64,000 nucleotides of DNA from Lachnospira multipara ATCC 19207 (GCF_000424105.1 NZ_AUJG01000001.1:186001-250000), one strand, 5' to 3'. Positions 9,737-19,854 are shown, numbered from the stretch's first letter. Numbers and translations are program-made. The notes: generated by a model not told the origin, from the sequence alone.

Positions 9737-11689
9737 ATGGTCAGGTATACATTAGAAGATGCAATTTATCTAGAGAATTTACCAGCAATTAAAGAGATTC
9801 TTGAAGAAGAACCTAGCTTAATTGATGGCCTTGATAAGGATGGCGTAATGATGCCATTTCTTGCAGCTAAGACAGGTAATCTAGATATTGTTAAATATAT
9901 AGTTGAGTATTCTAGGGCAAGTATGAACATTTACGATGATAATCATAGAAGCATTTTGCATTATGCAAGTATGTCGGGAAATGTGCCAACTTGTCAGTAT
10001 TTGGTAGAAAGAGTTGGAATGTCAATTGTTGAGGGGGATAACGACTTAGTTACACCTCTTGATATTGCCCATGACAATAAGTATTTTGATTTGGAAGAGT
10101 ACTATGAATCAGTTCTTGGAGTTGGTTTGGAGCAAATGTATAAAAACCCCATAAGAACTGGCTTCTTCCCAGATCCATCAATATGTAGGGTTGGCAATGA
10201 CTACTACATGGTTAATTCATCTTTTATCTATTATCCATGCATTCCAGTATCCCATTCTACAGATTTGGTGCATTGGAGAATAATAGGTTATGCCATAACT
10301 AATCCAGCTTGGGCCAATTTAGATGAGCTTGAAGGCGGAAGAGGTTATTGGGCTCCTGATATTTCTTACTATAATGGTAAATTTTACATAACCGCCACAT
10401 ATAGACTTAATGATGATGGAAATGTATATAGAAAGCAGATTGTGGTTAGTTCTACTAATCCAGAAGGCCCATATAGTAAGCCGGCAATTATTGATGAAGA
10501 CGGAATTGATCCATCAATTTTTAATGATGATGATGGAAGAAGATATATGCTTCTTAATAGAGGTGCTAGAATCTTTGAATTAAGTGAAGATGCAACAACA
10601 CAGATTTCAAAGGCTAAGTTGTTATTCTATGGGGATAATAAGAGAGCACCGGAGGGACCACATTTGCTTAAGAAAGATGGTTATTACTATCTCTTTGAAG
10701 CAGAGGGTGGAACAGGACCAGGACATAGAATTACTGTTTCAAGAAGTAAGGAACTTATGGGAACTTACACACCATGTCCTTACAATCCTATTATGAGACA
10801 GACTAATGAGTCCGCAATTATTCAGCGTTGTGGCCATGGTAAGCCAGTTCAGACACAAAATGGCGACTGGTATATGGTTTATCTTTGTGGTCGAAAGATT
10901 GGTGAGGGTTATTCACTTCTTGGTAGAGAGACAGCCCTTGATCCTATAACTTGGACTGAGGATGGCTGGCCACTTGTTAATAATCTTAAAGGCCCTTCAA
11001 ACCTACAGAAAAAGCCGGATTTACCAGAAACTGTCTGGGAAAATGAATATAAAGACGACTTTAAGGAGTCTTATTTAAGTACAGAGTGGCTTTTCTCAAG
11101 AGTACCAGAGATGGATGGAATAGTACTTGAAAACTCTTATGTAAAAATTAAGGGAAGTGTTTATGATCTTGATTCTATCAAGGCAAAAAACATTTTACTA
11201 AGAAGACAGACTTCCTTTAAATTTAGTGCTGATACTTGCCTTAGAATGCCAAAATTAAAGGCAGGACAGAATATGGGTATGACTTGTTATTATGATGAGA
11301 ATACCTATCTTAAGTTTGGTGTTTATAGACTTGAAGATAAGAGCGAGAGATTTGTCTTAAAGGTGGAGGAACGTATCGGGGATGATTATATTTCTTACCC
11401 AGATATCGAGCTTGACGAGACTAAATCCTTCTTGTATTTGCGAGTGGATACACATTTTCTTAAAAGAAGCTTTTCTTACAGCTATGATGGACGTCATTAT
11501 ACAAAATATCTACATCTTGATAATGTTTATTATCTATGTGATGAAGGTATTAAGAAGGGAAAGCGATTTACAGGTGCTATGCTTGGACTTTATGTCTATG
11601 GCGGGGAGCATCAAAAGAATCTAGATACTAGATTTGAGAAGCCATTATATGGCGAATTTGATTACTTTAATTACAATCCAGAAATGTAA
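9737..11689 (+). CDS. Ankyrin-repeat / GH43 glycoside hydrolase fusion
   Basis: A 650-residue protein with no signal peptide, hence probably cytoplasmic. ATG 9737 is preferred because AAGGGG lies about eight bases upstream; ATG 9701 has no such site. Residues ~1-125 are ankyrin-like helix pairs (FLAAKTGNLDIVKYIV, HYASMSGNVPTCQYLV, PLDIAHDNKYFDLEEY). The GH43 five-blade propeller follows with the expected acidic triad: Asp146 in FPDPS, Asp258 in GIDPS and Glu306 in APEGPH. A C-terminal beta-sandwich of ~190 residues resembles the DUF1349-like module of XynB-type enzymes. Likely substrates are xylosyl or arabinosyl decorations on imported oligosaccharides. The ankyrin front end is unusual for GH43. 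Confidence 0.85.
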   Translation: MVRYTLEDAIYLENLPAIKEILEEEPSLIDGLDKDGVMMPFLAAKTGNLDIVKYIVEYSRASMNIYDDNHRSILHYASMSGNVPTCQYLVERVGMSIVEGDNDLVTPLDIAHDNKYFDLEEYYESVLGVGLEQMYKNPIRTGFFPDPSICRVGNDYYMVNSSFIYYPCIPVSHSTDLVHWRIIGYAITNPAWANLDELEGGRGYWAPDISYYNGKFYITATYRLNDDGNVYRKQIVVSSTNPEGPYSKPAIIDEDGIDPSIFNDDDGRRYMLLNRGARIFELSEDATTQISKAKLLFYGDNKRAPEGPHLLKKDGYYYLFEAEGGTGPGHRITVSRSKELMGTYTPCPYNPIMRQTNESAIIQRCGHGKPVQTQNGDWYMVYLCGRKIGEGYSLLGRETALDPITWTEDGWPLVNNLKGPSNLQKKPDLPETVWENEYKDDFKESYLSTEWLFSRVPEMDGIVLENSYVKIKGSVYDLDSIKAKNILLRRQTSFKFSADTCLRMPKLKAGQNMGMTCYYDENTYLKFGVYRLEDKSERFVLKVEERIGDDYISYPDIELDETKSFLYLRVDTHFLKRSFSYSYDGRHYTKYLHLDNVYYLCDEGIKKGKRFTGAMLGLYVYGGEHQKNLDTRFEKPLYGEFDYFNYNPEM

Positions 11690-11709
11690 ATAAAAGGAGA
11701 AGAGAAGAT

Positions 11710-12636
11710 ATGGCTAATTATGATGTAAATAGCATGTATGAAGCAGCGATTAAGTTAGCAAAGTCAGTGGACTTAAAGGGTCTCGAGGCTGATGAGGCTG
11801 GAAAGTATCTTAATGCAGTTGCTTACGGCGCAAAGGATTTTGGCAAAGACTTTAAGGAGCTTTTAGAAAATGGCTTATCTGCCGCAGTGTCAGAAACAGG
11901 CCTTAACTGTGCAAAAACAGGCGATGTTGAAAACTTCCTTGCAGGTAATGCAGCTTATATGGCAGCAAGCCTTACAGGTGAAGAAAAATACACAGATCTT
12001 GCTTGCGCTATTGCAAAGACACTTGATGAGGTTAAGAAGTCAGATAAGGGTTATTTCCTTAATAGCAATGGCAAGGAATGCTTATGTGTAACATTTAAGG
12101 CATTTTCTTTCTATATGAATTATGAAACTAAGAATGGTGGTAAGGAGCGCTACAACGACATTATCGCTCAGTATAAGGCCATTTTTTCAAATATGTTAGG
12201 AGATACTGTACTTGACTTAAAAAACGGCAATAAGAAGGAATTAAAGCCTTTAGTTTACTTCGCAGCAGCCTTAGTAGATACACTAGAACTTATGGACCAG
12301 GCTCTTTATGAGATTTGGGCTAAGCTTAGAGAATTCTACAAGGAGACTATTAAGGCAATCCTTAATTCTGCTAGATTTACACTTGGAAAGAACAAGGAAT
12401 ACGACTTAATCTTTGCTTATGCAATTTTTAAGGGCTGTAGAATGAACCTTATTCATACAGAAAAGTATGAGTGCGAGGCAGCTTCACTCTTTGATTTAGT
12501 AAACGAAAATCTTGAATCTTTAATGGATGCTAGTGCAAATGTAAAATCTGCATACATTTTAGCAGCAACAGAAAGCATCAAGAATAGAGAATATCAGGAT
12601 TATGGCCGTTTAAAGGGAGGCGTATTATGGAGTTAA
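11710..12636 (+). CDS. Unrecognised helical protein between GH43 and GH28 genes
   Basis: A 308-residue, almost entirely helical, soluble protein that I do not recognise with certainty. Helical hairpins repeat throughout (AAYMAASLTGEEKYTDLACA, VYFAAALVDTLELMDQAL, ETIKAILNSARFTLG). The segment around ALVDTLELM and the setting recall (alpha/alpha)6-barrel enzymes such as GH105 or GH88, but I cannot find their WxxD-type catalytic signature, so it may be a diverged or non-catalytic relative. AAGGAGAAGAG precedes the ATG; its last 10 bases overlap the GH28 start, indicating translational coupling and a shared function with the polygalacturonase. Confidence 0.6.
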   Translation: MANYDVNSMYEAAIKLAKSVDLKGLEADEAGKYLNAVAYGAKDFGKDFKELLENGLSAAVSETGLNCAKTGDVENFLAGNAAYMAASLTGEEKYTDLACAIAKTLDEVKKSDKGYFLNSNGKECLCVTFKAFSFYMNYETKNGGKERYNDIIAQYKAIFSNMLGDTVLDLKNGNKKELKPLVYFAAALVDTLELMDQALYEIWAKLREFYKETIKAILNSARFTLGKNKEYDLIFAYAIFKGCRMNLIHTEKYECEAASLFDLVNENLESLMDASANVKSAYILAATESIKNREYQDYGRLKGGVLWS

Positions 12637-14183
12637 AATTAGTTAATAAGACATCAAGAAGCATCGTTATTGAATTAGACGATGGTGGAAAATATTACAC
12701 AAAGAAGAAGTTTACAGTTTTAGTAAACGGTGAAGAATATCAGGAATCTAAGCAGGTTATTACATCAATCTATGGTTTAAAGCCTGATAAGGATTATGAA
12801 ATCGCAGTTAACTACGAGGGCGAGAAGGTTGATAAGCTCACAGTTCATACAGATTATGAATTCGTTACATTAAATGTTAGAGAATTTGGCGCTTATGGTG
12901 ATGGAGAGCATGATGATACAAATGCTATCCAGTGCGCAATTATGGCTTGCCCAAAGGATTCAAGAGTATTGGTTCCAGAAGGCGTTTATAAGATTTCAAG
13001 CATTTTCCTTAAGGATAACTTAACTCTTGAGCTTGCTAAGGGTGCCGTTCTTTCAGCTTACACAGATAGAGAGAAGTTCCCAATCCTACCTGGTATGATT
13101 GAGAGCTACGATGAAGAGACTATGTATAATTTAGGCTCTTGGGAAGGTAACCCACTTGATACATTTTCAGCAATTGTTTGTGGTATAAATGTATCAAATG
13201 TTGTAATTACTGGTGAAGGTACAATCGAGGGTAACACAAGCTTTGAAAACTGGTGGAATAACTGCAAGATTCGTAACATCGCTTGGAGACCAAGATTATT
13301 CTTTATTAACCACTGTAGCAATGTGACAATGCATGGTATTACTGTTCAGAACTCACCTTCTTGGACAATTCATCCGTACTTTAGTAAGCACTTAAAGTTT
13401 ATTGATGTTAAGATTAAGAACCCTGCAAATTCACATAACACAGATGGTCTTGATCCAGAGAGCTGCGAGGATGTATTAGTACTTGGTACATACATTTCAG
13501 TAGGTGATGACTGTATTGCTATTAAGTCAGGTAAGATTTACATGGCTGAGAGCTTAAAGACACCTACAAGCAACATGACAGTAAGACAGTGCTGCATGAG
13601 AGATGGCCACGGTGCTGTAACTGTAGGTTCTGAGATTGCTGCAGGTGTTAAGGATGTTCACATTAAGGATTGTCTCTTTATGAACACAGATAGAGGTTTA
13701 AGAGTTAAGACAAGACGTGGTAGAGGTAAGCTATCAGTTCTTGATGATATTAGCTTTGAAAATATTGATATGGACAACGTAATGACTCCATTTGTTGTAA
13801 ACAGCTTCTATTTCTGCGATCCAGATGGTAAGACAGAATACGTTGGTTCAAAGAATCCTTTTCCAGTGGATGATAGAACTCCATCAATTAAGAGATTAAA
13901 GTTTAAGGACATTAAGGCAACAAATTGCCACGTTGCAGGCGCATATATCTGCGGTCTTCCAGAGATGAAGATTGAAGAATTAAGATTTGAAAATATTGAC
14001 TTTAACTATGCTGAGAATGCAAAGTCTGGTGTAGCTGCTATGATGCTTGGTTGTGATGAGGCTAGCAAGCAGGGCTTAGTAGTAAGCAATATCAAGAAGC
14101 TTATTCTTAAAAATGTAAACATTACAGGTAATGAAGGCGAAGCAATTGTTGCAACAAATGTTGATGAAATTGAGAGAAACTAA
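12627..14183 (+). CDS. GH28 polygalacturonase, probably exo-acting and intracellular
   Basis: A 518-residue pectin enzyme that hydrolyses alpha-1,4-galacturonan linkages with inversion. Residues ~1-78 form a fibronectin-III-like domain, followed by the right-handed beta-helix starting at NVREFGAYGDGEHDD. All four GH28 motifs are present: NTD at 271-273, DD at 294-295, GHG at 327-329 and RVK at 359-361. There is no signal peptide, and N-terminal Fn3-type modules are typical of exo-acting members that trim short oligomers, so it probably acts on imported oligogalacturonides. GGGAGG precedes the ATG, which overlaps the upstream gene. Confidence 0.93.
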   Translation: MELKLVNKTSRSIVIELDDGGKYYTKKKFTVLVNGEEYQESKQVITSIYGLKPDKDYEIAVNYEGEKVDKLTVHTDYEFVTLNVREFGAYGDGEHDDTNAIQCAIMACPKDSRVLVPEGVYKISSIFLKDNLTLELAKGAVLSAYTDREKFPILPGMIESYDEETMYNLGSWEGNPLDTFSAIVCGINVSNVVITGEGTIEGNTSFENWWNNCKIRNIAWRPRLFFINHCSNVTMHGITVQNSPSWTIHPYFSKHLKFIDVKIKNPANSHNTDGLDPESCEDVLVLGTYISVGDDCIAIKSGKIYMAESLKTPTSNMTVRQCCMRDGHGAVTVGSEIAAGVKDVHIKDCLFMNTDRGLRVKTRRGRGKLSVLDDISFENIDMDNVMTPFVVNSFYFCDPDGKTEYVGSKNPFPVDDRTPSIKRLKFKDIKATNCHVAGAYICGLPEMKIEELRFENIDFNYAENAKSGVAAMMLGCDEASKQGLVVSNIKKLILKNVNITGNEGEAIVATNVDEIERN

Positions 14184-14195
14184 TAAGTGATTTTT

Positions 14196-14225
14196 TAGGC
14201 CTTGGTGTGAAAGCATCGAGGCCTA
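14196..14225 (+). promoter_or_regulatory. Hairpin between the GH28 and ABC exporter genes
   Basis: Seven-pair stem TAGGCCT / AGGCCTA extended by wobble pairs, followed by GTGTTTTAAG. The weak U-tract suggests a partial terminator or processing site. It covers the upstream GTG frame of the next gene, supporting the downstream ATG as start. Confidence 0.5.
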
Positions 14226-14245
14226 GTGTTTTAAGGGGGCAAAAA

Positions 14246-16036
14246 ATGAATTTAAAAGCACCAAAAGGAATTGATGTGGAAAGTTGGTTCATTGAGTGCT
14301 ACAGAAGGCATAAAGGTCATCCGCTCTTTATCCTTTTTAGACTTTATAAGGGTAATTACAACAAGTTCCTACTTGCAGTAATTTTCTTTTTTATAAAGCA
14401 TGCACCAGTGTGGGTTTTACCAATTGTAACAGCCAATATTATTAACGATGTTACAGGAAACAGCCCAAATCTTCATACAAGAATTATTATTCAGGCTGTT
14501 ATTATGATAGGCCTTATCTTACTTAATGTACCTATGAATTATCTCTACACAAGGTATAAATCCCTTGCCACAAGATATTGTGAAACAGGTTTACGTAAGG
14601 CCTTAGTTAGAAAACTACAGCAGCTATCCATTTCCTATCATAAGGAAACCATGGCTGGTAGATTACAATCAAAGATCATGCGAGATGTAGAAGCAGTAGA
14701 AACTCTTTCAACTCAGATGTTTCTAAGTATTCTAAATATCGCACTTAATATTACCATTGCTCTTTGTGTAACAATTTCTAAGAGTATGTTGGTTTTTAGC
14801 TTCTTTCTTATAACAACACCTATTGCTGCAGCAACTATGGTTTTCTTTAGAAATATTATGAAGAAGCGTAACAACGAATTTAGAAGAGAGATGGAAGAGA
14901 CTTCTGCAAGAGTTATGGAAATGGTGGAGCTTATTCCTGTTACTAGAGCCCATGCCCTAGAAGAGGAAGAGGTTGAAAAAATCAGCGGCCAGCTATTTAC
15001 TGTAGCAGAAAAAGGCTACAAGCTAGATATTATCCAGTCTTTGTTTGGTTCTGTTGGTTGGGCCATTTTCCAGATATTCCAGGTGGTTTGTCTTGCTTTT
15101 ACAGGCTTTCTTGCAATTAAGGGCACAGTCCTTCCTGGTGATATTACCCTTTATCAAAGTTACTTTGCAACTATTGTTAATCAGGTATCTTCACTTATGG
15201 CCTTAGTCCCTACAATTGCTAAGGGTATTGAATCCGTTAACTCTATTGGCGAGGTATTACTTGAGGAAGACATTGAGGATAACGAAGGCAAGTATGCCCT
15301 TGAAAATGTATACGGAGAATTCGATTTTAAAGATGTTAAATTTGGATATAACAACTCCGAAAGTCATGTGTTAAAGGGCCTTAACCTCCATGTTAATAAG
15401 GGTGAGACCATAGCTTTAGTGGGTGAATCGGGAGCTGGTAAATCTACAGTTTTAAACCTTGTTATTGGCTTTAATTTCGCTTCTGAGGGTATTGTTAGTG
15501 TTGATGGACATAATCTAGAAGAAATCGATTTAAGGACCTATAGAAAGCATATAGCGGTGGTTCCGCAGACCTCTATTATTTTCTCAGGAACTATAAGAGA
15601 CAATATCACTTATGGTATGGAGGATGTAGATGAGGAGACTCTATCAAAGGTAGTAGATGCAGCAAATCTTCGCGAACTTATTGATAGATTGCCGGAAGGC
15701 CTTGATACAATGGTGGGAGAGCACGGTGGTAAATTATCTGGTGGTCAAAGACAGAGAATATCCATTGCTAGAGCCCTTATTAGAAATCCAGAGGTTATTG
15801 TATTTGATGAGGCTACATCAGCCCTTGATAGTATTTCTGAAAAGCTTATTCAGTCCGCTATTAATAACCTAACAAAGGATAGAACTACATTTATTGTAGC
15901 CCATAGACTCTCAACTATTAGAGATGCTGACAAGATCGCCGTTATAGCTGATGGAAAATGTATTGAGTACGGAAGCTTTGATGAGCTTATGGCACTTAAG
16001 GGACATTTCTATAAGATGAAGTCATTACAAAGTTAG
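14246..16036 (+). CDS. ABC exporter half-transporter (permease-ATPase fusion)
   Basis: A 596-residue type IV ABC transporter, starting at ATG 14246 behind AAGGGGG. Residues ~40-330 carry six predicted membrane helices. The ATPase domain has Walker A GESGAGKST near residue 393, signature LSGGQRQR, Walker B VIVFDEATSALD and the switch His in VAHRLST. It probably works as a homodimer, since no partner half is next to it. Substrate is unknown; its place at the end of the pectin locus, after a leaky hairpin, hints at export of a product or at a link with envelope function. A strong terminator follows. Confidence 0.85.
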   Translation: MNLKAPKGIDVESWFIECYRRHKGHPLFILFRLYKGNYNKFLLAVIFFFIKHAPVWVLPIVTANIINDVTGNSPNLHTRIIIQAVIMIGLILLNVPMNYLYTRYKSLATRYCETGLRKALVRKLQQLSISYHKETMAGRLQSKIMRDVEAVETLSTQMFLSILNIALNITIALCVTISKSMLVFSFFLITTPIAAATMVFFRNIMKKRNNEFRREMEETSARVMEMVELIPVTRAHALEEEEVEKISGQLFTVAEKGYKLDIIQSLFGSVGWAIFQIFQVVCLAFTGFLAIKGTVLPGDITLYQSYFATIVNQVSSLMALVPTIAKGIESVNSIGEVLLEEDIEDNEGKYALENVYGEFDFKDVKFGYNNSESHVLKGLNLHVNKGETIALVGESGAGKSTVLNLVIGFNFASEGIVSVDGHNLEEIDLRTYRKHIAVVPQTSIIFSGTIRDNITYGMEDVDEETLSKVVDAANLRELIDRLPEGLDTMVGEHGGKLSGGQRQRISIARALIRNPEVIVFDEATSALDSISEKLIQSAINNLTKDRTTFIVAHRLSTIRDADKIAVIADGKCIEYGSFDELMALKGHFYKMKSLQS

Positions 16037-16116
16037 TCTAAGAGCCTTAATGCAGGGAAGAGTGTAGGGAAGGTTTACAGTTAAGCTTTTTTGTGACATT
16101 TTCATAAATAAAAAAT

Positions 16117-16161
16117 AAGAGGTTAAATTATCTACATAGGGGGATGATAATTTAACCTCTT
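16117..16161. terminator. Bidirectional terminator
   Basis: Perfect 16-bp stem (16117-16132 with 16146-16161) and a 13-nt loop between the exporter and the convergent XRE gene, with A- and T-rich flanks on both sides. Confidence 0.85.
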
Positions 16162-16194
16162 TTATTTATATTCACTATTTACAAGAATATGTGA

Positions 16195-16506
16195 TTAAGC
16201 CCAAATTCTTAATGTAGAAATAAGCTTTTCCTTCTTGTCAGTATCAAGCTTCTGAACTAACTGAATAATTTCGTTGTCAAGAGCTGTCTTCTGATATTCC
16301 TTATCTACAGAACCTGCTAAGTAATCAAGTGAAACTCCTGTAAGTTCAGCATAGTATGAAAGCATTCTTAATGTCATAAGATTACGTCCATTCTCTACGT
16401 TACTGATATAACCAGGTGTTACGTCTAATGCCTTAGCAACATCTTCCTGTGTAAGACCGTGGGAAATTCTTAACTTCTTAACCTTTGCACCTAAATCGTT
16501 TTCCAT
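16195..16506 (-). CDS. XRE-family transcriptional regulator
   Basis: A 103-residue protein starting at ATG 16506, with GGAGG seven to eight bases upstream; an in-frame TTG five codons earlier would run through that site. Residues ~8-62 form a Cro/CI-type helix-turn-helix (LTQEDVAKALDVTPGYISNV as recognition region). The C-terminal ~40 residues are helical, probably for dimerisation. Targets are not visible. It stands alone between a bidirectional terminator and typA, and is transcribed in the same direction as typA. Confidence 0.85.
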   Translation of the reverse strand: MENDLGAKVKKLRISHGLTQEDVAKALDVTPGYISNVENGRNLMTLRMLSYYAELTGVSLDYLAGSVDKEYQKTALDNEIIQLVQKLDTDKKEKLISTLRIWA

Positions 16507-16839
16507 GTTTGCAACCTCCAAAAAAAATAAAATAAAACGTGATGCAATGTTTCTAATAATTTTAAAACATTACCATTTAGTGTAGTACCTAAAGAATATA
16601 CTACAAATCTTCTGAGTTTAAAAGTGAAAAATTTTAAACTAAATCCAATCTTTAGCTAAGAACAAATTGGGGATCTCTTAAGCTAAAGGCGCGAAAATTG
16701 GGGAATAATCGCGATTATATTATCAAATCAGAAGGGCAATAATGCCCTCTGATTTAGATATTAAAATTTGCTAAAACTAGATTTAACTTTCTATAATCTA
16801 GCATAAATAAATGTGTTTGAAAAGCAAGTAGATGAAAAA
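16507..16839 (-). terminator. Intergenic region with the typA terminator hairpin
   Basis: No gene is seen in these 333 bases. The hairpin at 16725-16755 (AAATCAGAAGGGC / GCCCTCTGATTT with one bulged base) lies ~85 bases after the typA stop and is the probable terminator on the - strand, although its U-tract is weak (TTTGATAATATAA). The rest is AT-rich and should contain the XRE promoter. Confidence 0.5.
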
Positions 16840-18669
16840 TTACTTCTTGTTAGCTCTATATCTTGCTGTTGAATCAAGAATCTTCTTACGGATTCTTAAG
16901 TGAGTAGGAGTTACCTCAAGTAACTCGTCTGTATCGATATAATCAAGAGCCTGCTCTAAGCTTAATACCTTAGGTGGTACAAGTCTTAATGCTTCATCAG
17001 CACTTGATGAACGAGTATTAGTAAGATGCTTTGTCTTGCAGACATTAACTTCGATATCTTCTGTACGAGGGTTCTCACCGATAATCATACCAGCATAAAC
17101 CTTCTCACCAGGTCCAACGAATAATGTACCACGATCCTGAGCATTAAATAAACCGTATGTAACTGTTTCACCATCTTCATAAGCGATTAATGAACCAGTC
17201 TTTCTATAAGAGATATCTCCCTTATATTCTTCATAACCTTCAAAGGATGAGTTAATAATACCGTTACCCTTTGTATCTGTCATGAACTCACCTCTGTAAC
17301 CGATAAGACCTCTTGCAGGAATGTTAAACTGTAATCTTGTGTAACCACCGTTAATAGGTGTCATACCAAGAAGTTCACCCTTTCTCTGGCTTAACTTCTG
17401 GATTACTGAACCAGAGAATTCATCTGGAACATCGATATAACATAATTCCATAGGCTCGAGCTTCTTACCACGCTCATCAGTCTTAAATAAAACTTCTGCC
17501 TTACTTACAGCAAATTCATAGCCTTCACGACGCATGTTCTCAATAAGAACTGAAAGATGTAATTCACCTCTACCAGAAACCTTGAATGAGTTTTCTGAAC
17601 CTGGGTTTTCTTCAACTCTTAAAGAAACGTCAGTGTTAAGCTCTCTAAATAATCTATCTCTTAAATGTCTAGATGTAACGAACTTACCTTCCTTACCAGC
17701 AAGTGGAGAGTCATTAACCATGAAATCCATAGAAAGTGTTGGCTCTGAAATCTTCTGGAATGGAATAGCTACAGGGTTATCTACTGAACATAATGTATCA
17801 CCGATGTGAATATCTGCAATACCTGAAACAGCAACGATTTCACCAATTGTAGCTTCGTTAACCTCTACCTTGTTAAGACCCTGGAAAGTATAGAGCTTTG
17901 TAACTCTAACTCTCTTATGAACAGAAGGATCATGATGGTTAACAATCATAACCTCCTGATTTACCTTGATTGAACCGTTATCAATCTTACCAACACCGAT
18001 TCTACCAACGAATTCGTTGTAATCGATTGTTGAAACAAGCATCTGTGTATCAGCATCTGGATCTCCTTCTGGAGCTGGGATGTTATCAACGATACACTGG
18101 AATAATGGTTCCATATCCTTCTTTTCATCATTTAAATCAGCCATAGCATAACCTGACTTAGCTGATGCGAAAATAAATGGGCAATCAAGCTGGTCTTCAT
18201 TAGCGTCTAAGTCGATGAATAATTCTAAGATCTCATCGATAACTTCGTTTGGTCTAGCTTCTGGTCTATCAATCTTATTGATACAAACAATAATTGATAG
18301 TTCAAGTTCGAGTGCCTTCTGTAAAACGAACTTTGTCTGTGGCATAACACCTTCAAAAGCATCTACAACGAGAATAACACCATTAACCATCTTTAAAACT
18401 CGCTCAACCTCACCACCGAAGTCAGCATGGCCTGGAGTATCTATAATGTTAATCTTTGTATCCTTATAAGTGATAGCAGTGTTTTTAGAAAGAATTGTAA
18501 TTCCTCTTTCACGTTCAATATCGTTAGAATCCATGACACGTTCTGCAACTTCCTGGTTAGCTCTAAAAGTACCACTCTGTTTTAAAAGCTCATCAACAAG
18601 AGTTGTCTTACCATGATCTACGTGGGCGATAATAGCGATATTACGAATATCTTCACGTTTTGTCCTCAT
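16840..18669 (-). CDS. typA: Ribosome-associated GTPase TypA/BipA
   Basis: A 609-residue translational GTPase of the EF-G-like family that binds the ribosome and aids large-subunit assembly and stress growth. G1 is AHVDHGKTT at 15-23, G3 [11 protein letters not shown]4 NKIDRP; then domain II, an EF-G-like domain and the BipA-specific C-terminal domain ([19 protein letters not shown]). Length is normal for the family. The gene is monocistronic as far as can be seen; its ribosome site, AAAGGAC, is modest. Confidence 0.97.
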   Translation of the reverse strand: MRTKREDIRNIAIIAHVDHGKTTLVDELLKQSGTFRANQEVAERVMDSNDIERERGITILSKNTAITYKDTKINIIDTPGHADFGGEVERVLKMVNGVILVVDAFEGVMPQTKFVLQKALELELSIIVCINKIDRPEARPNEVIDEILELFIDLDANEDQLDCPFIFASAKSGYAMADLNDEKKDMEPLFQCIVDNIPAPEGDPDADTQMLVSTIDYNEFVGRIGVGKIDNGSIKVNQEVMIVNHHDPSVHKRVRVTKLYTFQGLNKVEVNEATIGEIVAVSGIADIHIGDTLCSVDNPVAIPFQKISEPTLSMDFMVNDSPLAGKEGKFVTSRHLRDRLFRELNTDVSLRVEENPGSENSFKVSGRGELHLSVLIENMRREGYEFAVSKAEVLFKTDERGKKLEPMELCYIDVPDEFSGSVIQKLSQRKGELLGMTPINGGYTRLQFNIPARGLIGYRGEFMTDTKGNGIINSSFEGYEEYKGDISYRKTGSLIAYEDGETVTYGLFNAQDRGTLFVGPGEKVYAGMIIGENPRTEDIEVNVCKTKHLTNTRSSSADEALRLVPPKVLSLEQALDYIDTDELLEVTPTHLRIRKKILDSTARYRANKK

Positions 18670-19073
18670 TGTTTAGTCCTTTCTTCTTTATAAATACGAA
18701 ATCTAATTTATTAATTAGCAAGTAGGGCTTAAAAATTAAGCCTGTTGTAATAGCAACTTTTTAATTCTATCATAATATTTTCAAATTACAATAGTCTAAA
18801 AATAGAAAATATTGTATCTTAATTAGTACAATAGTTAAACTAAAATTTTAAAGAAAAATTGTGTATACAATATTTTAAATGTATGCTATATTTAAGTAAA
18901 TTTTACATAAGAAAATTCTTAATAAATAAGATAGTTATTAGTAAAAAAATGTATTTTGAACACAAAATCTACAAAGTTTTATTTTACACTATCTTTTAGT
19001 CAAGCAACAGAGAAAACAAAAGACGAGCTGTTGTTGATACTTTTTTTGGGATAAAGGAAGGAGAAAACGAGAA
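18670..19073. other. AT-rich divergent intergenic region
   Basis: These 404 bases between divergent typA and the SSB-like gene hold no gene. They must contain both promoters. A weak + strand candidate is TTGTGT 18859-18864, 17 bases, TATGCT 18882-18887. AAGGAAGGAG near 19056-19065 is the ribosome site of the SSB-like gene. I see no further structure. Confidence 0.4.
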
Positions 19074-19796
19074 ATGTTAGAGAAAATCGCAGAGAATAAC
19101 AAAGTCAGAATAGTAGGAAAGGTTGTTTCGGATTTCCAGTTCAGTCACGAAAGCTTTGGTGAAGGTTTCTACATATGTAATGTAGCAGTTTCAAGACTTA
19201 GTGATATGGAAGATATTATTCCTATTATTGTTTCAGACAGATTATTTGATGTGCATTCAGATTGTAAGGGTAAGGATGTTGTTATTTTAGGTCAGTTTAG
19301 ATCATATAACAGACATGAAGAGACAGGTAGAAAGTTATTATTATCTGTTTTCGTAAAGGAAATTATTTTTGCAGAAGAATTAGAAAATCATGATGAATTC
19401 AATGAATACTATGATTTATATGCAGCTGAGAAGCAGGAAACTGTAAAGGCAGAGGATGAGGAAACAGAAGAGCATCCACATAAGATTCCTTCTAATCAAA
19501 TTTTCCTTGATGGTTTCGTTTGTAAGCCACCTGTTTATAGAAAGACTCCACTTGGTAGAGAAATCGCAGATTTATTAGTAGCTGTTAACAGACAGTACGG
19601 TAAGTCAGATTACATTCCATGTATTGCTTGGGGCCGTAATGCAAAATATGCTTCAGATATTAAGATTGGTGCTAACATTCAGGTTGTTGGTAGAGTACAG
19701 TCTAGAGAGTATTCAAAGAAGATTTCTGAGGACAAAACTGAGATTAGAGTAGCATACGAAGTTTCAGTAAGTCAGATTAAGAAAATTACAGAATAA
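19074..19796 (+). CDS. SSB-like protein with two tandem OB folds
   Basis: A 240-residue protein built from two OB-fold halves joined by an acidic linker (ETVKAEDEETEEHPHK, ~124-139). The first half (residues ~7-105) is the more diverged; the second (~142-238) is SSB-like, with NQIFLDGFVCKPPVYRKTPL, then PCIAWGRNA and GANIQVVGRVQSREY. Ordinary SSB has a single OB fold and an acidic C-terminal tip; neither feature applies here, so this is probably an accessory single-strand-binding protein rather than the housekeeping Ssb. A strong GGAAGGAG precedes the ATG. It is the only gene of its unit, followed by the dapA leader. Confidence 0.75.
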   Translation: MLEKIAENNKVRIVGKVVSDFQFSHESFGEGFYICNVAVSRLSDMEDIIPIIVSDRLFDVHSDCKGKDVVILGQFRSYNRHEETGRKLLLSVFVKEIIFAEELENHDEFNEYYDLYAAEKQETVKAEDEETEEHPHKIPSNQIFLDGFVCKPPVYRKTPLGREIADLLVAVNRQYGKSDYIPCIAWGRNAKYASDIKIGANIQVVGRVQSREYSKKISEDKTEIRVAYEVSVSQIKKITE

Positions 19797-19825
19797 AATA
19801 TATACATTTAACTAGTTGTAATTGG

Positions 19826-19854
19826 TTGACATCGATATTTTCAAGTGCTATATT
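19826..19854 (+). promoter_or_regulatory. Promoter of the dapA leader
   Basis: TTGACA at 19826-19831, 17 bases, TATATT at 19849-19854. A second candidate, TTGTAA-18-TATAAT (19860-19889), is closer to the riboswitch. Confidence 0.65.
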
